Below, one piece after another: positions 27,608-36,132 of a stretch of 64,000 nt of DNA; position 1 is the stretch's first letter, and every line of letters starts with the position of its first letter. Made by a program: the position numbers and the translations under genes. Origin of the DNA: Nocardia goodfellowii (GTDB lineage: Bacteria; Actinomycetota; Actinomycetes; Mycobacteriales; Mycobacteriaceae); NCBI RefSeq assembly GCF_017875645.1, contig NZ_JAGGMR010000001.1, positions 4,774,001-4,838,000 on the forward strand. Reading direction: 5' to 3'. The notes below the pieces were generated by a model, which had not been told where the DNA came from, ran no database searches, and saw only the letters and a list, made by a program, of their open reading frames with translations.

Positions 27608-28533
27608 ATGAGTGGTCACCATCCCAGTGGGGTCAATTCGCCTCTGACACTGGGTATGCGTCGATAGCGAGTTCGCTACCCGGCACTCTGCTGGGGCTGC
27701 GGGTGCTCAACGGTTTTCGCCGATGGGCCACAACCCGACCCGGCGGCTTCGCCGAGCACTCGATCGTGGAGGCAGTGGTATTCACCGAGGCGATGGTCGG
27801 CCCGTGGCGCAGTCCGGAACAAGTCGCCGCGGTGGCGCGGATGGAGGTGTGGACCGCTGTCCTGGACGACTTCAGCGAAGCCGCCACGACATCGCTGGCT
27901 CAGCTCGACGAGATGATCGAGCGTTGCAACGCGATCATCGAAACCGGGAATCCGGACAGCGGCCATCCGCTGCTGACGGTGTTATCGGAGCTGCAGACCG
28001 ACCTGATGCGCCAACCGCGCTACGACGCGCTTGCGTCGCTGTGGGAAGGGGGGTTTCGCCGATGTCTGAGTGGCATCCAGCACGACTGGATCGTCGGCCA
28101 CCGCGGCCACGATGGCTCAGCCGATGCCCCGGACATCGGTGAGTACTTCGATCACGCCGACAGCATCCTGGTTTGGATCGTGTACCCGCCGCGCTGGATT
28201 CACGATTCGGGTACCCCGATGGCCGGTGAGCTCGATGTGCTCGACCATCTGAAGATCCTCGGGCCGGCCTTGGACAGCTGTACCCTCGCCGTTCGGCTGG
28301 CCAATGACCTCGCGACCGCGGCCCGGGAACGAAGAGAAGGCAACCAGAACAACATCCTGGACTACGGCGTTTCACCGGACTGGGTCCGAGCCGAGATCGA
28401 CCGGCACACCGCAACGGTCACCCAGATGCTGGCGCCGCTCATCGCAACGCAATATGTACCGGCGATCGAACTCGCCCGATGGACCGAATGGGGCGTCGGC
28501 TTCTATCGCAGGGCCGATGTCCGGTACGTATGA
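27604..28533 (+). CDS. class I diterpene synthase
   Basis: A 309-residue terpene synthase starting at the ATG in an ATGA overlap. The first metal motif is DDFSE (Asp88, Asp89, Glu92). The NSE triad is NDLATAARE (Asn234, Asp235, Thr238, Glu242), followed by REGNQNNIL. It most likely ionises the product of the adjacent class II cyclase to give a labdane-derived hydrocarbon or alcohol, as in other bacterial class II/class I pairs. The frame is open upstream only within the previous gene. Confidence 0.88.
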   Translation: MNEWSPSQWGQFASDTGYASIASSLPGTLLGLRVLNGFRRWATTRPGGFAEHSIVEAVVFTEAMVGPWRSPEQVAAVARMEVWTAVLDDFSEAATTSLAQLDEMIERCNAIIETGNPDSGHPLLTVLSELQTDLMRQPRYDALASLWEGGFRRCLSGIQHDWIVGHRGHDGSADAPDIGEYFDHADSILVWIVYPPRWIHDSGTPMAGELDVLDHLKILGPALDSCTLAVRLANDLATAARERREGNQNNILDYGVSPDWVRAEIDRHTATVTQMLAPLIATQYVPAIELARWTEWGVGFYRRADVRYV

Positions 28534-28701
28534 GGCTGCCCGCATGCGTTCGGCTCGTACTTGCCCGCGTTTTCGCCGATACCCGGCACAAGCCCAGTTT
28601 GGAAGATCGGCGCCGAGCCGACTTTATGGTGGTGTGCCCGAGCGGCAGACACATATTTCCGTGGCACGCGGGGTATCGATGCCCACCGAAGGACAACGCT
28701 G

Positions 28702-29403
28702 ATGAATCTCGCCGACCTCACCGCCGTTCTCGGCGTACCCGAAACTCGGCTTCCCGGAGACTTCGACGACCAGCTCCCGGCTTCGGTTCCACCGGCGCCC
28801 TGGCGTACCCGATGCTCCGCGCTGTTGTGGTTCTGCCGAGCGGGCGCCGTCACGCCCATGGCCTTGCGAACTACCGAGCGTGTGCACCCGCGTCCCCTGC
28901 TGACGATGGCGGGAATCATCGAATACAAAGAAAGTCCGGTCGGCGGATATCGCGAGGTCCTGGCCGCCAGCGCGTTCCGGCACGGGCGTCACTTCCCGTT
29001 CCACTGCCCGTTCATCGCGGTGGACTCCCTTGCCAGTATGGTTGCGGGACGGACGAATTGGTCGCTGCCGAAGGTGCCCGCCGCCTTCGAAGGCCAACCC
29101 GGGCAGAGCGGGACGATGACCTGCCGATCGTCGTCGGATGTACCGTGGAAAGTCGAAGCGACCGCGCGCGGGTTCGGCCCCGCCATCCCGATGGCGAAGA
29201 ATTTCACGGTCGGGCAAACGTTTCCGCTCGAGGGGTTTCAGATCTTTCCGGCGCGACTATCTGGACGCGCACGACTCGCCATGGTCGAGGTCGAGGTCGA
29301 ATCACCGCATCTGCTCGGCCGCCTGATCCGGCCGGGCCGGCATCTGGGTCTGCTGGTCGAGACCATGTCGGCCACGCTCGGCGTGCCCGGGCCCGCTCAG
29401 TGA
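28702..29403 (+). CDS. acetoacetate-decarboxylase-like protein
   Basis: A 233-residue member of the ADC fold. GRTNWSLPKVPA corresponds to the family loop in which the Lys forms a Schiff base with the keto acid. The beta-rich C-terminal half (FPARLSGRARL, EVEVESPHLLG) also fits. I start it at the ATG 28702 (MNLADL); the frame is open to 28561, but the extra residues are not family-like. The 168 bp before it carry no gene. The role next to terpene genes is unclear; ADC-like proteins also act as cyclases or dehydratases on ketone intermediates. Confidence 0.7.
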   Translation: MNLADLTAVLGVPETRLPGDFDDQLPASVPPAPWRTRCSALLWFCRAGAVTPMALRTTERVHPRPLLTMAGIIEYKESPVGGYREVLAASAFRHGRHFPFHCPFIAVDSLASMVAGRTNWSLPKVPAAFEGQPGQSGTMTCRSSSDVPWKVEATARGFGPAIPMAKNFTVGQTFPLEGFQIFPARLSGRARLAMVEVEVESPHLLGRLIRPGRHLGLLVETMSATLGVPGPAQ

Positions 29404-29420
29404 GTTCCACGAGGTATCGA

Positions 29421-30923
29421 ATGCGCACCGACCACACCATGGACGATCCGACCGATCGAATCGTCGTCATCGGCGCGGGATTCGCGGGCCTGTCCGCCGC
29501 CCTGCACCTGGCCGGTGCGGGCAGGGAAGTCGTGGTGTGCGAGCAGGCCGCGGAGCCCGGCGGCAAGGCCGCGGTACTCGAGGAGGGCGGCTATCGGCTC
29601 GGCTATGGCCCGAGCGTTCTCACCATGCCTGAACTCATCGACGAGACTTTCGGGGCAGTCGGCGAGACGACCCGCGACCGTATCGAGTTGCTGCCGGTCG
29701 AGCCGACGTATCGGGCGCACTACGCGGACGGAAGCCATATCGACGTCTTCCGTGATGTGGATCGCGCGGCCGAGGAGATCGAACGGGTCTGCGGCGCGGC
29801 GGAAGCCACCGCGTACCTGCGCTACCGTGCTCATCTCGAGCGGGTCTACCGATGTGCCTTTCCGGCCTTCGTGGACCGCAATCTCGATGGCATCGGCAGT
29901 CTGCCACCACTGGCGTTGAGCCGGTTGACGGCGCTGGGCGGTTTCGGCAGCCTCCAAGCGAGTGTCGACCGCTACTTCCGGGACGAGCGCTTACGCCAGA
30001 TCTTCTCCTTCCAAGCGATGTATGTCGGAGTCGCGCCGCGGGCAGCGCGAGCGATGTATTCGATGGTCACCTACATGGACACCATCGGCGGAGCGTGGCT
30101 ACCGCGTGGAGGCATGCACGCGTTGCCGCAGGCCTTGGCCGCGGCGGCGGAAGCGAACGGAGTGCGTTTCCGCTACGAGGACAAGGTGATCCGGCTCGAG
30201 ACCTCCGCGAAAGGCCGCTTCCGGGCGGCCATTACCGCTTCTGGTGACCGGATCCCAGGCGACGCGGTCGTCATTACCGCCGACCCGGCGCTGGCGTTGC
30301 CCGAACTCCTGGGCCGCAAGCCACGTGCTATCCGGCGATTGGAGTACGCCCCCTCATGTCTGCTGATGCTGTGCGGAGCCGGGGGGAGTCCGGAGGTTCA
30401 TCACAATGTCCACTTCGGCCGGCATTGGGCGCAGACCTTCGACGAACTCATCGAGCAGGGCGAACCGATGAGTGACCCCTCGTTCCTGGTCAGCACACCG
30501 ACCGTCTCCGATCCCGGTCTCGCTCCGGCCGGGCGACACTGCTACTTCGTCCTTTTTCCGGTACCCAATCTGCAGACCGGCATTATCGATTGGCAGAACA
30601 AAGCTGATCGACCCCTCGAGTACATGCGCAAAGTGTTGCGCCGCAACGGTTACCACGACTTGCTGGAGGATGTCGACGTGGTGCGTACCGTCACTCCGCT
30701 GGATTGGCTGGACATGGGCTGCCCCGCGGGCACGCCGTTCAGTGCCGCTCACCTGTTCCGGCAATCCGGGCCGTTCCGGTCCCGGAACCTGCTCGGCGGC
30801 AACATGGTGCTCGCGGGCGCGGGCACGCACCCGGGCGTCGGTGTGCCGATGGCGTTGATCAGTGGTCGGCTGGCCGCTGAGCGCATCACCGGCATCCACA
30901 CTCACCGACCGGTCAGGGCATGA
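29421..30923 (+). CDS. crtI: phytoene desaturase (CrtI family)
   Basis: A 500-residue FAD-dependent desaturase. The dinucleotide site is VVIGAGFAGLSAALHLA, followed by GGKAAVLEEGGYRLGYGPS. The C-terminal motif LVLAGAGTHPGVGVPM-like (MVLAGAGTHPGVGVPMALIS) is typical of CrtI. The ATG at 29421 is preceded by CGAGG. It converts phytoene to lycopene or an intermediate, probably membrane-associated. It is followed 3 bp later by phytoene synthase. Confidence 0.9.
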   Translation: MRTDHTMDDPTDRIVVIGAGFAGLSAALHLAGAGREVVVCEQAAEPGGKAAVLEEGGYRLGYGPSVLTMPELIDETFGAVGETTRDRIELLPVEPTYRAHYADGSHIDVFRDVDRAAEEIERVCGAAEATAYLRYRAHLERVYRCAFPAFVDRNLDGIGSLPPLALSRLTALGGFGSLQASVDRYFRDERLRQIFSFQAMYVGVAPRAARAMYSMVTYMDTIGGAWLPRGGMHALPQALAAAAEANGVRFRYEDKVIRLETSAKGRFRAAITASGDRIPGDAVVITADPALALPELLGRKPRAIRRLEYAPSCLLMLCGAGGSPEVHHNVHFGRHWAQTFDELIEQGEPMSDPSFLVSTPTVSDPGLAPAGRHCYFVLFPVPNLQTGIIDWQNKADRPLEYMRKVLRRNGYHDLLEDVDVVRTVTPLDWLDMGCPAGTPFSAAHLFRQSGPFRSRNLLGGNMVLAGAGTHPGVGVPMALISGRLAAERITGIHTHRPVRA

Positions 30924-30926
30924 CCC

Positions 30927-31862
30927 ATGCGCTTCACCGATACCCAGATCGTGGACGCGGCCGGAATCAAGGGCGCGGACCTGCGGGCCGGTTACGCGCA
31001 CTGCCGCCGGCTCCATGCGAAATTCGGTCGCTCCTACTACCTCGCGACCAAGCTGCTTCCACCATGGAAGCGGCCCTATGTGCATGCGCTGTACGGGTTC
31101 GCGCGGTATGCCGATGAAATCGTCGACAACGGTGAACCGGCCACGCGCGCAGCCGATTTCACTCGGTGGCGCCGGGATGTCGCTCGCCAGCTCGAAGCGG
31201 GCGGCGACGCCGATCCGGTGTGCCGCGCGCTGGCGCATACGCTGCGCATCTGGCAGATCCCCGTGGCGTACGTCGAGGCGTTCCTGTCCTCGATGGAGCA
31301 GGATCTGACCGTCACCAGATACCCGAGCTTCGACGACCTGGCAAAGTACATGTACGGATCCGCCGCGGTGATCGGTCTGCAGATGACCCCGATCCTCGGG
31401 CCTCTCGACGAGGAGGCCTACCAGCGCGCCGAAGCGCTCGGGCAGGCGTTCCAATTGACCAACTTCATCCGGGACATCGGCGAGGACCTGGCCCGCGGGC
31501 GCGTCTATCTTCCACAGGAAGACCTGGCGCGGTTCGAGGTCACCACCGACGACCTTGCCGCCCGCCACCCGAACGCCGCGGTGCGCCGGCTGATCGAATT
31601 CGAAATCGCCAGGACACGCGACATCTATGCCTACGCCTGGGGCGGTATCCGCATGCTCGAACCGGCGAGCCGCCCGTGCATCGAGACCGCGTTGCACCTG
31701 TACTCCGGCATCCTCGACGCGATCGAGGCAGCGGACTACGACATCCTGCACCGACGCGCGAAAGTCGGTATCGCGCGGAGGCTGGCGGTGGCTGTCCCCG
31801 CTTATCGAAGCGCCCGAAGCGAATTCGGGCAGCCCGCACAGCGAAGGGGAGCCGAGTCGTGA
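30927..31862 (+). CDS. crtB: phytoene synthase
   Basis: A 311-residue squalene/phytoene synthase condensing two GGPP. The two Asp-rich sites are YADEIVD near residue 55 and NFIRDIGEDLARGRVYLPQE near 175-195, and SRTF-like FGRSYYLATKLLP precedes the first. The stop overlaps the cyclase start (GTGA), giving an obvious carotenoid sub-operon with crtI. Confidence 0.92.
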   Translation: MRFTDTQIVDAAGIKGADLRAGYAHCRRLHAKFGRSYYLATKLLPPWKRPYVHALYGFARYADEIVDNGEPATRAADFTRWRRDVARQLEAGGDADPVCRALAHTLRIWQIPVAYVEAFLSSMEQDLTVTRYPSFDDLAKYMYGSAAVIGLQMTPILGPLDEEAYQRAEALGQAFQLTNFIRDIGEDLARGRVYLPQEDLARFEVTTDDLAARHPNAAVRRLIEFEIARTRDIYAYAWGGIRMLEPASRPCIETALHLYSGILDAIEAADYDILHRRAKVGIARRLAVAVPAYRSARSEFGQPAQRRGAES

Positions 31863-32677
31863 CCTATTCCCACTTCCTGGGTGTCTTCATACTGCCTGCG
31901 TTGCTGCTCGCGGTGTTGCTCGCGGCTTTCACCCTGCGCGCCCGTGGTTTCGGCACGACGCTGCGAATAGGCGCGGTGACCCTGGGCGTACTGGTCGTCG
32001 TCGCCGTCGGCTGGACCACCCCGTGGGACAGCTGGATCATCAGGCAAGGCGTGTGGTCTTATCCGCCGAATTCGGTGACGGGCACCGTGTTCCGGGTGCC
32101 GTTCGAGGAACTGGGCTTCATGGCAGCGCAGGTGCTGATCGTGGGTATCTGGACATTGACGCTGATAGCCCATCGAGTGGCTGGATATCATCCGGACGGA
32201 CCCTGGCCCTGGGCTTCGGCGCCACTGAACCGGCTGGGCGCCACCAGTTTATGGACCGCACTGGTCATTGTCGGGTTCGTGCTCGCGGTCTCCTTCGAGC
32301 ACCTGCTGTATTTCGGGTCTTCGCTGGTGCTGACGGGGATTCCGTTGGCGCTGCAGCGTGCGGTGGGTGCTGACGTGCTGCGCCGGTTCCGGTTGTTGCG
32401 GCTGTGCGCACTGGCTCCGGTCGCGTTCTTCGTGGTCGCCGACCGTGTCGCCATCGACGCGGGCGCCTGGTCCATCTCCTCCCGATACACCACCGGCTGG
32501 GAGGTCGGCGGGCTACCGGTCGAGGAAATCGCCTTCTTCACACTGACGAGCCTGTTGGTCATCGACGGCCTGGTGCTGGCCTGCCATCCGGAAATCCACC
32601 GCCGACTGCCGATCAAACCGAAAGCACTGCGCCGCTCGTCCGACCGGCGATCGCCACAACTTTCCGAGACAGGGTGA
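31859..32677 (+). CDS. crtYcd: lycopene cyclase, fused CrtYc-CrtYd type
   Basis: A 272-residue integral membrane protein with about seven hydrophobic segments. It contains the two repeated motifs of heterodimeric actinobacterial lycopene cyclases: PFEELGFM in the first half and PVEEIAFFTLTS in the second. In many mycolata the halves are separate proteins (CrtYc and CrtYd); here they are one chain, as in some Mycobacterium and archaeal enzymes. The start is the GTG overlapping crtB. The expected product is beta-carotene, or gamma-carotene if only one end is cyclised. Confidence 0.87.
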   Translation: MTYSHFLGVFILPALLLAVLLAAFTLRARGFGTTLRIGAVTLGVLVVVAVGWTTPWDSWIIRQGVWSYPPNSVTGTVFRVPFEELGFMAAQVLIVGIWTLTLIAHRVAGYHPDGPWPWASAPLNRLGATSLWTALVIVGFVLAVSFEHLLYFGSSLVLTGIPLALQRAVGADVLRRFRLLRLCALAPVAFFVVADRVAIDAGAWSISSRYTTGWEVGGLPVEEIAFFTLTSLLVIDGLVLACHPEIHRRLPIKPKALRRSSDRRSPQLSETG

Positions 32678-32678
32678 T

Positions 32679-34064
32679 ATGGCTACCGATCCGTACCTGA
32701 CCGGTGCCTACACCCCGGTCTACACCGAGCACACCGAATTCTCCTTGCCGGTCGAAGGAACGCTTCCGGAAGCGCTGGACGGGTTGTTCACCTACATCGG
32801 ACCGAATCCGATAGTGCCACCGACCGGATACCGTGCCCGCCACTACGCGTGGTTCCGGCAGGACGGATTCGTCTCCGGGGTGCGACTGCGCGGCGGACGG
32901 GCACACTGGTTCCGCAACCGCTGGATTCGTTCCCGCAGAGTGTGTCGTGAGATGGGTGAGCCACGCCCCGCCGGGCCGCGCCATTTTTTGAGCGATGTCG
33001 TCCACACCAACGTCGTCTGTCACGGCGATCTGCTGCTGGCTCTGGTCGAAACCGGTTGTGTGCCAGTGCGATTGAGTTCCACGCTGGAAACCGTGGCCTA
33101 TACCGACCTCGATTCCGCCCTGCCGCACGGGGTGTCGGCGCACCCCAAACTCGACCCGAACACGGGCGAGCTGGTCATCGTCGCGCACACCCCGTTGCAC
33201 ACCTGGGGTGAATATCTCGTCATCGACAAACAAGGCCGCGTGCGGCGCTGCGAGCGCGTCGACCTGGCCGGCCGTCCGCTGATCCACGACATCGCGCTGA
33301 CCGACCGGCACGTCATCCTGTTCGATCTGCCGGTGCGATTCAAGCCCTCCGTCGCCGTCCGCGGTCAACTTCCGTACCGGTGGGACCGCCGTCACCAAGC
33401 GCGCATCGGCGTCTTCCCCCGTGACCTCGGGCCCGCTGCGATCCGATGGTTCGACATCGCCGCGTGCTTCGTCCTGCATACGGTCACCGCGGCGGCGGCC
33501 GGTGACCGAATTACCGTGCGGGCGATCAGATACGAGCGCATGTTCGACCATTCCGACGATCCGCTGGCCGGGGGCGGCGGCCAGCTGTGGGAGTGGGAGA
33601 TAGACCTGGCGGCAGGCACTACGCGCGAACGCCAACTCGACGACCGGATGCAAGAGCTGCCCCGGCTGGACCCGCGGACGGTTGCCGGGCCATCCCGCTA
33701 CTACTACGCCGTTTCCGGTTCGGTCGAGGCCATCGCCGACCGGCAGCCGACAGATCTGCTCAAGCACGACTTGCTGACCGGCACGACCGCCATCCGTGAC
33801 TACGGCGGATCCGGGGGAGTGCCGAGCGAGGCTGTTTTCGTGCCGCGCGGGACTGCCGAAGACGACGGATGGCTGCTGCACCTGCTCTACGACCTCGAAC
33901 GCGACGTGAGCAAACTCGTCGTTCTGGACTCGCACGACTTCGACGGCGCGCCGACCGCGGTGATCGATCTGCCATGCCGCGTCCCGTCCGGGTTCCACGC
34001 CAGCTGGATCGAGGGGACCGCGATCGAGGCAGTCGATGCGGCACTCGCACAGGCATCGAAGTGA
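32679..34064 (+). CDS. carotenoid cleavage oxygenase (RPE65/CCD family)
   Basis: A 461-residue seven-bladed propeller oxygenase. The opening GTLPEALDGLFTYIGPNP is the family signature. Candidate iron-binding histidines lie in VSAHPKLD, LIHDIALT, CFVLHTVT and the C-terminal SGFHASWIEG. It follows the lycopene cyclase by 1 nt, so beta-carotene is the likely substrate and retinal, or a shorter apocarotenal, the likely product. The cleavage position cannot be read from sequence. No opsin gene is in the window. Its stop overlaps an in-frame GTG of the next frame. Confidence 0.87.
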   Translation: MATDPYLTGAYTPVYTEHTEFSLPVEGTLPEALDGLFTYIGPNPIVPPTGYRARHYAWFRQDGFVSGVRLRGGRAHWFRNRWIRSRRVCREMGEPRPAGPRHFLSDVVHTNVVCHGDLLLALVETGCVPVRLSSTLETVAYTDLDSALPHGVSAHPKLDPNTGELVIVAHTPLHTWGEYLVIDKQGRVRRCERVDLAGRPLIHDIALTDRHVILFDLPVRFKPSVAVRGQLPYRWDRRHQARIGVFPRDLGPAAIRWFDIAACFVLHTVTAAAAGDRITVRAIRYERMFDHSDDPLAGGGGQLWEWEIDLAAGTTRERQLDDRMQELPRLDPRTVAGPSRYYYAVSGSVEAIADRQPTDLLKHDLLTGTTAIRDYGGSGGVPSEAVFVPRGTAEDDGWLLHLLYDLERDVSKLVVLDSHDFDGAPTAVIDLPCRVPSGFHASWIEGTAIEAVDAALAQASK

Positions 34065-34081
34065 GCACCAGGAGGCGTTGC

Positions 34082-34702
34082 GTGCAGACCCGACCTGCGA
34101 CCGATGAGTCGCGCGATCGTTCGGCTCCGGTGGCCTACGCCGAATTCGGGCGAACAATCCTGCGAACAGCGGTGAGTCCGGACCGAGTCAACGACCTGGT
34201 CGCCGAAATCATCGGCGACCGAATCGAACTCGGCCCCATGGCCGCCGGCCCCGGCAATATGGCGACGGTGTCGGTGACAGGACGGCGCGGGAGGATCACG
34301 ACCTGCCCCGCCGCCGAGGGCGACTGGGATGTGGAAGTCACCGTGGTGATGGATCTCGAAGCCGGCCTCGAATTCGCGGGTGTGTCTGCGGCCTTCGCCG
34401 CGGTCGTCTGCGCCGGGACGCGAATCAGGTTGGAACCCCGTGCCGATTGCTATGTGTTCGTGGACGTCGATCATGTGCGTCCCGACGACGTCACCGCGCG
34501 GATAATCCCCTCCGACATGGCTGCCCGCGTGCTGGATCGACTCGGCGCGTTGGGCGCCGAAGTGACCGGTCAAGTCATCCGCTACGTCGAAGAACTGATG
34601 ACCGGACCCGAGGTAATGCAATTGCGGCACATCGATCTCGCAGCGGTGATCACCCGCGCCTGGGATTCCGACCTTGTCCTGGACACCACCGGAATCGCTT
34701 GA
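34082..34702 (+). CDS. conserved-looking protein of unknown function after the carotenoid genes
   Basis: A 206-residue protein. I choose the GTG at 34082 because AGGAGG lies at 34070-34075; a GTG at 34061 is also in frame. There is no signal peptide, membrane segment or recognised motif. Sequence such as TVVMDLEAGLEFAGV, then RIRLEPRADCYVFVDVD and IIPSDMAARVLDRLGALGAE suggests a beta-rich domain followed by helices. Third-position G/C bias supports real coding. It may be a binding or tailoring partner of the apocarotenoid branch, but no function is assigned. Confidence 0.65.
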   Translation: MQTRPATDESRDRSAPVAYAEFGRTILRTAVSPDRVNDLVAEIIGDRIELGPMAAGPGNMATVSVTGRRGRITTCPAAEGDWDVEVTVVMDLEAGLEFAGVSAAFAAVVCAGTRIRLEPRADCYVFVDVDHVRPDDVTARIIPSDMAARVLDRLGALGAEVTGQVIRYVEELMTGPEVMQLRHIDLAAVITRAWDSDLVLDTTGIA

Positions 34703-34733
34703 CCGCCGAGTCGCCTGATCCGCCCGATGCTTC

Positions 34734-36083
34734 CTACGAGAGCTGGGACGCACCGACGGCCGATGTCAGCTCGGCGGCCGACTGGAGGAGAAACATCGGC
34801 AGATCTGCCAGTGCCGGAACGGATTCCGCGCACGCCACGAAGCCGAAATCGAGCTCGTCCACGATGCTGGAGACCGTGATGTTGAGCGCGTGCCCGTGCA
34901 ACGGGAAGGACAGGGGATACATCCCGCTGAGACGAGCGCCGCCCCAATAGCGCTCGTGCGCGATTCCCGGGATGTTGGAGATGACGACGTTGAACGGCGG
35001 CGGTACCGACACGACCGGGTCTATCAGCGTCTTCACCACGCCGGGGGCCAACAGCAGGGCCGACAGCCCCAGCGATTGAGCGCTGGACAAATTCGAGTGT
35101 ATTTGTTTAGTGCGCAGCATCGAACCGCTGATGCGGGCGAGCCGTTGCAGCGGGTCTTCGATGTCGGTGCCCAGTTTGCACAGAGCGGCTCCGACCTTGT
35201 TGCCACCCTGACGGTCGTAACTGCCTTCGGGTCGCAGCGAGACCGGCACCATGGCGACGATCGACTTGACGGGCAAGCGATCGTGTCTGTTCAGGTAGGC
35301 GCGCAGTGCGCCGCCGGTGATCGCCAGGATGACATCGTTGATGGTGGTTCCGGTCCGGGCGGAAATGGTCTTTGCCTGCGATATCGGCACGGCGCCGATT
35401 TCGCAACGCCGGGCGGAACCGATGGGCACGTTGAACACTGTTTTGGGTGCGGCGGACGGCACGGCCGCCAGCCCGGCGTCGAGGGCGCCCTGCCAAGTCG
35501 TCCGCCGTGGCGGTGTCTTCGCCGCTTCGTCGGTGCGCGTATCCGTTGCTGTCGCACGCCCGCGTGGGCGGTGGCCGGGAGGCAGGTGCCACAGCGGGTG
35601 AGCCTGCTTGCCGAGGGCGTCGGTGGAGTAGGCGCCGCGGATGATCGTCTGTGCCGAGATTCCGTCGAAAAGCGCGTGGTGCCATTTGAAGTAGAGGGCG
35701 AAACGGCCGTCCTGGAGGCCTTCGATCAGATGCACTTCCCAGGGTGGGCGCGTTCGGTCGAACATCTGCCGGTGCAGGTCCGAAACGAGGTCCAGCAGTT
35801 CGCTCATCCCGCCCGGGTGCGGCAGGCCCGAATGCTTCACATGGCAACGAAGATCCACCTCCTCGACGGCCCAATCGATCGGCATGCCCAGCGCGGTGCG
35901 CGGACGTCGAGTGAACGCGAGGTCGAACTCCGTGTGCCGCAGCAGCGTGTCGTAGAGGTCGCGAACAAAGCCTGGGCCCGCGTGCTCGGGCGGCTCCAGT
36001 AGCTGCAGTGTGGCCGCGTGCATCGGCTGGACGTGGTTCTCGGCGATCAGGAACATCGCGTCGATCGGGGAAATGAACTTCAC
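34734..36083 (-). CDS. wax ester synthase/diacylglycerol acyltransferase (WS/DGAT)
   Basis: A 449-residue acyltransferase with the catalytic HHxxxDG motif as HHALFDG (first His at 135). Early SPIDAMFLIAE and the PLWHLP segment are typical of the family, and the late VISNIPG motif is also present. I choose the GTG at 36083 because AGGAGG lies 9 nt upstream. These enzymes transfer acyl groups from CoA to alcohols or diacylglycerol. In this setting a terpenoid or long-chain alcohol could be the acceptor, but a housekeeping storage-lipid role is equally possible. It is the last gene of a minus operon and converges with 34702. Confidence 0.88.
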   Translation of the reverse strand: MKFISPIDAMFLIAENHVQPMHAATLQLLEPPEHAGPGFVRDLYDTLLRHTEFDLAFTRRPRTALGMPIDWAVEEVDLRCHVKHSGLPHPGGMSELLDLVSDLHRQMFDRTRPPWEVHLIEGLQDGRFALYFKWHHALFDGISAQTIIRGAYSTDALGKQAHPLWHLPPGHRPRGRATATDTRTDEAAKTPPRRTTWQGALDAGLAAVPSAAPKTVFNVPIGSARRCEIGAVPISQAKTISARTGTTINDVILAITGGALRAYLNRHDRLPVKSIVAMVPVSLRPEGSYDRQGGNKVGAALCKLGTDIEDPLQRLARISGSMLRTKQIHSNLSSAQSLGLSALLLAPGVVKTLIDPVVSVPPPFNVVISNIPGIAHERYWGGARLSGMYPLSFPLHGHALNITVSSIVDELDFGFVACAESVPALADLPMFLLQSAAELTSAVGASQLS

Positions 36084-36132
36084 GGTCGTCGTCCTCCTCG
36101 AAAGCCGCTGAGACAATTCGGTTCCTGAGCGT

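Noticed and set aside
28479..29420. long N-terminal extension of the phytoene desaturase frame
   Set aside because: The extension is an Arg/Pro-rich shadow of the terpene synthase end and the acetoacetate-decarboxylase-like gene; the FAD-binding start fits the ATG at 29421 with a ribosome site.
32613..34157. 514-codon open frame on the minus strand
   Set aside because: Antisense to the carotenoid cleavage oxygenase, which has clear family motifs; the antisense translation is rich in Arg, Gly and Asp without domains.
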